This document shows, piece after piece, positions 6,426 to 10,842 of a stretch of DNA of 10,842 nt (its first letter is position 1; each line of letters begins with the position of its first letter). This DNA is from Baffinella frigidus (taxonomy: Eukaryota; Cryptophyceae; Cryptomonadales; Baffinellaceae): contig MU646650.1 in assembly GCA_026770585.1 (NCBI GenBank), positions 214,975 to 225,816 on the forward strand. The letters run 5' to 3'. The notes under the pieces were generated by a model. It had not been told where the DNA came from, ran no database searches, and was given only the letters and a program-made list of their open reading frames with translations. A program made the position numbers and the translations under genes.

Positions 6426-7072
6426 CTGGGGAAAGGAGGAGCAAGGTCAGGACAAACAAGCTGGAAACGGGACCGCTCCGCGCCGCTGAGCCGCCCGCCG
6501 CGCCGCGCACCGCTGAGCCGCCAAGAAGCCGCTGGGGAGGAGCAGGGGGCTGGGGGGCAAGGCAATAAGACGGGGCGTGCGGGCAAACCTTTGCAGTTGG
6601 GTGAGGAAATTGGGGTGCTCTGAAGGGGCAAGATAAGGGAAAATCCGCGACGAGAATAGATCTTTGCGGAGTTGGCTGAAGCGTTCAGGCAACTGTTTTG
6701 GGGTGGTTCTTGAAATGGTTTGGGCCAGGGCAAAATTCTTGATTGATAATTTGGGGGGGGCGAATTGAATTCCTCAGTTGACTTTCAGATAGAGATTGAC
6801 TTCGGACTAACCACTTTCATGGTCTCTCTCAAAAGTCCATTCGCGAGGCGGGCCCATCCACCCGAGCCTCGAAACCTGAACCTTCGGATCGGGCCGCGGG
6901 TTTTCGCCGCGCCGTTCTCACCCTCCCCTCCCCCGAGTTGTGGGCGTGCGGGCAAGAAAGGTTCTTAGGTGGGGAGGGCGTCTGGGTTTCGTGCTCCAGG
7001 CGCCTCTTGCGGCCTCCCTGGCTCGCTTCCGTGCTGTGAAAGCCACATTTTTAGTCCCAGAAGCGACGAGGA
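6426..7072. other. Region between the divergent coding segments; possible shared promoter
   Basis: About 650 bp between the minus-strand exon and the plus-strand ATG. It holds GC-rich low-complexity DNA near 6475-6560, a G8 run near 6753, and pyrimidine-rich stretches near 6915. No TATA box or other known promoter motif stands out. Upstream exons of the minus-strand gene may also lie here, but I could not define any. Confidence 0.35.
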
Positions 7073-7192
7073 ATGGGAGGCGGGGCGAGCAAGAAGGACG
7101 ACGGGACGGGGCGGCTGAGGAAGATCAAGGCGCTAATCGATGCGGGAGACCTGGAGGGTGCACTGGAGGAGTGCGGATCGGTGGTACAGGCG
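7073..7192 (+). CDS. Exon 1 of the plus-strand gene
   Basis: Forty codons ending in phase 0 before GTAATG. The ATG at 7073 is chosen because it gives the MGGGASKK N-terminus and the frame continues cleanly into exon 2. The rest is amphipathic helix (LRKIKALIDAGDLEGALEEC). The open frame continues past 7192 with a clear change in codon character, which supports the splice site. Confidence 0.8.
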
Positions 7193-10100
7193 GTAATGCT
7201 CCGTAACCCTGATCCAAAAATGCCAAGGGTCGACCCTCCTCGCCCTCAACCCTATTTCCCGCACTCGAGTTCCCGAATCACACGGACGGCTGGTGGAACG
7301 CTTCCTCCACACTTGCCATTCGCCCCTGGACCATGTCGCGAATGGGGTTCCGCCAAAACCCTACCCGACGCTCCACCTTCCGTCGCTGAGACTTGAACCC
7401 AACACCTCGCCAGATTGTCGCGAACAAGAAGCTTGCCGCCATCTCCGGGCCGCTAGGAGACCTCACGGAAGAGGCACAGCACCTGACCGACGAGCTCGAG
7501 AAGGTGCGACCACGCTTTTGCGCTGGACGCTGGTGGGGATCGGAGATGCCTTGCCGATGAGGACCAGCTTCCCTCCCGCGCAAGCGTTGGTCCTGGCAAG
7601 AAAAGCCTTCAGGGAGATTGTTGACGCTTGCCGTCCCTGCCAGGTGCACGAGGAAGCCCTGGAGATGCTGCAAGACGGCGAAACCGGCATGGCGGAAAAG
7701 CACGCGCTCCGCAGCGCCATGCATGACTCGCCTGACCCCGACCCTGCCCGGGAGCACTTCGCCAAGGCGCTTGAACGCTACGGGCAGGTAAGCCGTTGGG
7801 AGGGTGGTGGTGTGGCATGCGGGGTGGAGGCGCGCGGTACGTTTTTTCGGGTTCTCTGTTCGCGGCTGTCGCTCTGTGGCCTTGGCTTCATCTGCCGAGG
7901 AACATCCAGATGATGTGAGTTTGCTACCAGGCCGGCACGTTCTCAACGCATACACCATATGTGGCACGTGGTGCCACTAGCTCTTGCAGGTGGCTCAAAT
8001 TGTGGTCTGGAACATAAATCGCAGAAGTTGATTTTGTACCAAGATTGCGACTTCTTAAGTTGTAGCGAGGTCGAATCGACCCCGCTGTAAGGTAGAATGG
8101 CTCAACTCCAGACCACAATTTGAGCCACCTCTCAGGGCTCGTGGTGAGTTTCTGAAGCCGCCTCCCCCGACAGGGGATGAAGGCGGTGAGCGACCGCTCG
8201 CGAGGTTGGTTTGCGGAGCGCCAGGGGGACGTGTCCGCTGCGATACCGTCGTTCGAGAAGGTCCTTGGAGCCATTTTCGCCAATCTTGAATTCGCAACAT
8301 CCATGCCCCATTCATGCTGCAGGGAGAGGGCCAACGTGTCGAGGATACTGACTGCGCTCTCACAGGATACCGGACTGTAAACCGGGTAGTTAGGCCTACG
8401 GCATTGTCTACGGTAGGCCGTAGGGCCCCTAGGACCTGGTTGTTTCGTAGGAGCCTCCCTAGCCCCCTACGGCCTACCGTAGTTAATACCGTAGGCCTAA
8501 GTACCCGGTGTTCAGACCGTTACCCTATTAAATCTTGAATTCGAAACAGATGCCCCTTTCATGCTGGATAGCGAGGGCTCACGTGTCGAGGATACCCACT
8601 AGCCCTTGGAGGTGGCTCAAATAGTGCTCTTGGGCATTTTCGATTTACCTTGGATCGAGGTCAAAAGCGACCCCGATCCAAGGACAAATCGAAGACCTTC
8701 CAGGGCACTATTTGAGCCACTTGGGATGGCTGGTGGACTGACAGCGCCACATTGCGGAGCAGGTGCACTCGTCGCTGCAGGTGAAAGGCTGGACAGTCAG
8801 CGTGAACAAGAGGGGCGTGGTATTCCCCCCGCCTGCCCTCATAAACACTTTTTGGAAACGACGCCCATTCCCGCAACAGCTTCGTTTCAGAAACACTTTC
8901 TGAAACAATTGCGTGATGTAGCATCCTTTTCTGACGCCACCGATGGGTATTTGTCCCCTGCAAGAAGATAGTCACGAATCGCCTCCGTAAAGATTCCACG
9001 CCCCACGCTCTTGGAACCGAGATACCTCGGCTGGCATCAGGCCTGGGTGGATGTTTCTGCTCTCTCATCTTGGGTGGAGGGTTCTGTCATCTCATCTTGG
9101 GTGGAGATTTCTGCCCTTTTCCTCTTGGGTGGCGATTTCTGCCCTCTTCATCTTGGGTGGAGGTTTCCGTCCTGACGGTTCGCTGGGGACTAGGTTGGTG
9201 CAGAGTTTGGTTCGCTGGGAAGTAGGTTCGCTGGGGAGAAGGTTGGTGCGGAGTTTGTCGGGGAAAGTTGCAACGACATTCTGCCCTCTTCATCTTGGGT
9301 GGAGGTTTCCGTCCTGACGGTTCGCTGGAGAGTAGGTTGGTGCGGCGTTTGTCGGGGATCCCATCTTGGGTGGCGATTTCTGTCCTCCCATCTCGGTTAA
9401 GGTTTCTGCTCTGACGGTTCTTCTTCTTCTTCTTCTTTATTTCCCTCACATGGTGTGCGCCATGGAGACCTCGAGAGAGGCCCCCCAGCCTTTTGAAAAG
9501 TGATCAACTTAATACTCTCTAATATGACGCTTCGCTGGGGAGTAGGTTGGCGCGGCGTTTGTCGGGGAAAGTTACAACGACGGCACGCTCATCTGCGAGT
9601 TTCTGCTGAAAGGTACGCATCCGTCCACTTTTGGTCCGAAAACTATCAGTCAACCCGACTGAGGTCTCTTGAAAGGTGCGATCTGCCATGCGATCCCAGA
9701 CACGACAGGCAGTGTGATACTGTACTTGCGTATGGCTTTTTGTTGCGAGGGGGGGCGGAGCCATTGGAGCCATTGGAGCCATTGGAGCCATTCTTGAACG
9801 CATCCGGATGAAGAAGCCGCTGTCGAGCGACTCTGGCACGAAATCAAAAGCCAGGTCCAGAGTCTGGACGTGGAATCTGTTACCTTATCCGTAGGAACCC
9901 CCCTATGTCCCTACGGTTTTGAATCCGTAGGGCCTATGGATTACGTTTAGATGGACTGTTCCCTTCTCGCTTCTCTCACTCGGGTCCGTGGGGGTGACGC
10001 GGGTGCGCCAAGTGGCGCCCCGTGATGTTGGGGTCCCCCTCCGGGGTTAGGACCCTCGTTTTCAGTAAAAAGACCGATGGTCCCATCTCTTGCGGATGGG

Positions 10101-10576
10101 ACCATCGGTTCTATCACAATTAACTTGAAGGATTTTCTGGAGCAATTTGGTCGCGTACCACCCTGGAACCCAGGCCCAACGAAACCCTGGAAGCCCACTG
10201 TGTGGGGGACCATCGGTTCTATCACTAGGGTGTCTTTATCCGGGGAAACCTATTTTTCTTTCATTTGATGGCAACGAAAATTGCTACACAATTCGTTCTT
10301 ATTAGTAATATTAAAGCATTTGTGTAGTAATTTTCGTTGTCATCAAATGAAAGAAAAATAGGTTTCCCCGGATAAGTCTCTGGACGGAGTCACACCCTGG
10401 TGTACGATCCTACATAACCTCGGGACCACTTTCACTAGTTCGGCTCTGCCCCCCCTTGTTCAAATCCGCCGACTTTGACCGCGGAAATGGTTGACTAGGG
10501 AGGGCTGGTGTTTAGTGAGATGAATCTGTGTTGGGCTGGGACCAGGTCCCTCTCTCTCATGACTCTCTCTCTCTCT

Positions 10577-10614
<38 letters not shown>

Positions 10615-10842
10615 CCGCCCTTCCAGGATTCAAAGGGAAGAACGACGAGAGCGACGTGTTCATCGGGCTGGTCCAAGAGGGGGTCTTCGGTCTCGGCGAC
10701 TTCTGGTACGACGGCGAGTATGAGGACAAGGTGCGCATAACCCCCTCTTCAATTCCAATCAAATCAGATTGATTTGAATTTGACTAGACCACCTACCCCA
10801 CTCACGGGGGTGGAAAGCACGGTTGGTGGAGGGTGAATCACA
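7073..10842 (+). CDS. Multi-exon gene, unrecognised family, 3' end beyond window (8 exons proposed)
   Basis: Proposed joins: 7073-7192, 7414-7503, 7644-7787, 8174-8260, 8745-8819, 9546-9612, 9814-9890 (or to 9915), 10627-10730, then beyond the window. Every boundary is GT-AG and most phases agree across junctions. The known part is about 255 residues. It starts MGGGASKK, which fits an N-myristoylation signal (Gly2, Ser6, Lys7), so the protein may sit at a membrane. Exons 1-4 are charged, Ala/Leu/Glu-rich and predicted helical. Two short stretches, LIDAGDLEGALEEC and AERQGDVSAAIPSFEK, resemble TPR-type helices but are too few to call the domain. Later exons are more mixed, with an acidic aromatic segment near the end (GLGDFWYDGEYEDK). 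I do not recognise the family and assign no function. The least certain parts are exons 5-7 and the exon 7/8 junction, where the 9890 donor leaves a phase mismatch that the 9915 donor would fix. No stop is visible. Confidence 0.72.
7414..7503 (+). CDS. Exon 2 of the plus-strand gene
   Basis: Thirty codons between the acceptor ACACCTCGCCAG and the donor AAG|GTGCGA, phase 0 at both ends. It begins IVANKKLAAISGPLGDL and ends with a Glu-rich helix, LTDELEK. Third positions are GC-rich, as in the neighbouring exons. Confidence 0.78.
7644..7787 (+). CDS. Exon 3 of the plus-strand gene
   Basis: Forty-eight codons between CCCTGCCAG and the strong donor CAG|GTAAGC, phase 0 at both ends. It reads VHEEALEMLQDGETGMAEKH at the start and ends AREHFAKALERYGQ. 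Two helices are separated by a Pro/Asp-rich turn (SPDPDP). Confidence 0.8.
7975..8143. mobile_element. Inverted-repeat element, family D, in intron 3
   Basis: GGTGGCTCAAATTGTGGTCTG (7989-8009) and its perfect reverse complement (to 8129) define 23-bp core arms. Weaker pairing extends to CACTAGCTCTTG and GGCTCGTG. A related element lies in intron 4 and shares the TGGCTCAAAT end. Confidence 0.7.
8174..8260 (+). CDS. Exon 4 of the plus-strand gene
   Basis: Twenty-nine codons after the pyrimidine-rich acceptor CCTCCCCCGACAG and before AAG|GTCCTT, phase 0 at both ends. It starts GMKAVSDRSRGW and ends GDVSAAIPSFEK. The exon lies about 30 bp after an inverted-repeat element in intron 3. Confidence 0.72.
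8282..8595. repeat. Direct repeat of about 65 bp flanking the family E element
   Basis: AATCTTGAATTCG, ATGCCCC, TTCATGCTG, GAGGG and ACGTGTCGAGGATAC occur in order at 8282-8348 and at 8531-8595. This is far longer than a target-site duplication. Confidence 0.65.
8365..8526. mobile_element. Inverted-repeat element, family E, in intron 4
   Basis: Left ACCGGGTAGTTAGGCCTACGG and CTACGGTAGGCCGTAGGG pair with right CCCTACGGCCTACCGTAG and CCGTAGGCCTAAGTACCCGGT. Arms are about 45 bp with a few mismatches. The TAGGCC/CCTAGG-rich arms resemble the family A centre, but the ends are different. Confidence 0.7.
8597..8735. mobile_element. Inverted-repeat element, family D, in intron 4
   Basis: CACTAGCCCTTGGAGGTGGC and TGGCTCAAATAGTGC at the left pair with GCACTATTTGAGCCAC at the right. 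Inner arms TTCGATTTACCTTGGATCG and CGATCCAAGG pair as well. It ends just before the exon 5 acceptor. Confidence 0.7.
8745..8819 (+). CDS. Exon 5 of the plus-strand gene (donor uncertain)
   Basis: About 25 codons after the acceptor GGACTGACAG, reading RHIAEQVHSSLQVKGWTVSV and then NKRGV, in phase with exon 4. The donor could be at 8817 (GTGGTA) or 8820 (GTATTC), and both keep phase 0. The acceptor is only about 8 bp from the right end of an inverted-repeat element. An extra exon in intron 4 cannot be excluded. Confidence 0.6.
8884..8906. repeat. Small hairpin in intron 5
   Basis: GTTTCAGAAA / TTTCTGAAAC, 10-bp arms with a 3-base loop. Confidence 0.5.
9042..9417 (+). repeat. Minisatellite in intron 5 with embedded copies of the exon 6 start
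   Basis: The unit CATCTTGGGTGGAGGTTTCT, about 30 bp, recurs with variation. Between units lie copies of TTCGCTGGGGAGTAGGTTGG plus the first bases of exon 6, at 9179-9208, 9227-9277 and 9321-9359, with a partial copy at about 9210-9226. Confidence 0.75.
9418..9438 (+). repeat. TTC microsatellite
   Basis: About six TTC units plus a final TTT in intron 5. Confidence 0.8.
9546..9612 (+). CDS. Exon 6 of the plus-strand gene
   Basis: Starts after GGGGAGTAG in phase 0 and reads VGAAFVGESYNDGTLICEF followed by LLK. It ends in phase 1 before GTACGC, which matches the phase needed by exon 7. The first 36 bases and the acceptor are copied several times in intron 5, so the true exon is identified by its intact continuation (GTLICEF) and donor. 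Confidence 0.6.
9758..9792 (+). repeat. Nine-base tandem repeat GAGCCATTG in intron 6
   Basis: Nearly four perfect units just upstream of the exon 7 acceptor. The repeat is a multiple of three and open in one frame, but that frame does not match exons 6 and 7. Confidence 0.8.
9814..9890 (+). CDS. Exon 7 of the plus-strand gene (both ends uncertain)
   Basis: Reads EAAVERLWHEIKSQVQSLD and continues into VESVTLS, a helical segment. The phase-1 G from exon 6 plus AA gives Glu. The acceptor lies in GAAGAAG, a NAGNAG pair, so use of the second AG would drop one residue; there is no good pyrimidine tract. The donor may be at 9890 (TCC|GTAGGA, phase 0) or 9915 (TACG|GTTTTG, phase 1). Only the second matches the phase of exon 8, unless a further exon lies between. 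Confidence 0.5.
10073..10225. repeat. Inverted and direct repeats of ACCGATGGTCCC in intron 7
   Basis: A 15-bp-arm hairpin at 10073-10087 / 10095-10109. GGGACCATCGGTTCTATCAC is then repeated exactly at 10098-10117 and 10206-10225. Could be the ends of a small element. Confidence 0.6.
10236..10375. mobile_element. Inverted-repeat element, family F, in intron 7
   Basis: TIRs of about 56 bp starting TTATCCGGGGAAACC differ at only two positions, around an AT-rich loop of under 30 bp. The flanks are GTCT at 10232-10235 and 10376-10379, a possible 4-bp target duplication. The low divergence suggests a young insertion. No coding capacity. Confidence 0.8.
10548..10609 (+). repeat. CT microsatellite before the exon 8 acceptor
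   Basis: Interrupted (CT)n, about 60 bp, ending 17 bases before the AG at 10625-10626. It probably serves as an extended polypyrimidine tract. Confidence 0.8.
10627..10730 (+). CDS. Exon 8 of the plus-strand gene
   Basis: Follows a long CT tract and the acceptor CCTTCCAG, and ends at AAG|GTGCGC. It enters in phase 1 and leaves in phase 0. It reads FKGKNDESDVFIGLVQEGVF and then GLGDFWYDGEYEDK. Strong codon bias and the clean acceptor make this one of the better exons. The gene continues beyond the window. Confidence 0.74.

Noticed and set aside
6170-6733. 187-codon minus-strand frame and the 128-codon plus-strand frame at 6237-6623
   Set aside because: Both are low-complexity GC-rich shadows of the 56-codon exon and its flank, rich in Arg/Pro or Gly/Arg.
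7278-7967. 229-codon minus-strand frame and 206-codon plus-strand frame over exons 2-3
   Set aside because: The spliced model explains the codon bias and splice sites better. These frames run across introns and have no sensible composition.
9087-9449. 120-codon minus-strand frame in intron 5
   Set aside because: It follows the minisatellite and the TTC tract (poly-Lys start), so it is a repeat artefact.

Overview
This window looks like eukaryotic nuclear DNA, most likely from a microalga or another protist. Three things suggest this: a spliced plus-strand gene with GT-AG introns and GC-rich exons, an interstitial tract of TTTAGGG-type telomere repeats (the plant and many-algae type), and a very dense load of short inverted-repeat transposable elements. 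There are no bacterial operons, Shine-Dalgarno sites, rRNA or tRNA. I cannot name the species.

Left part (1 to about 5,610): no convincing gene. It is a mosaic of one family of near-palindromic elements (MITE family A, about 120-130 bp). I count 15 near-complete copies and 3 fragments, in both orientations. Each starts CAGGGGTACCTCGCTCATAAG, ends with the reverse complement, and sits between TA dinucleotides. The DNA between copies is itself duplicated in several places, which gives natural filled/empty site pairs. A second, roughly 300-bp long-arm element (3322-3624) appears to be nested in the end of one copy. Other contents are the telomere-like tract (about 4260-4390), a 33-bp satellite-like repeat (2160-2721) and several unrelated hairpins.

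Middle (about 5,611-7,072): a low-confidence stretch of possible exon or pseudogene remnants, then a small minus-strand coding exon (6255-6425, 56 codons plus stop) preceded by a good splice acceptor. About 650 bp of putative shared upstream DNA follow, with no recognised motif.

Right part (7,073 to the window end): one plus-strand gene with eight proposed exons that runs off the window. Its N-terminus fits an N-myristoylation signal (MGGGASKK) and the protein looks mainly helical, but I do not recognise the family. Introns 3, 4 and 7 carry inverted-repeat elements of several families, different from family A. Intron 5 is a minisatellite that contains several copies of the start of exon 6, including its splice acceptor.

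The minus-strand exon and the plus-strand gene point away from each other and might share a promoter region. Nothing in the sequence shows a functional link between them. No transposase gene is visible, so all elements here appear non-autonomous.
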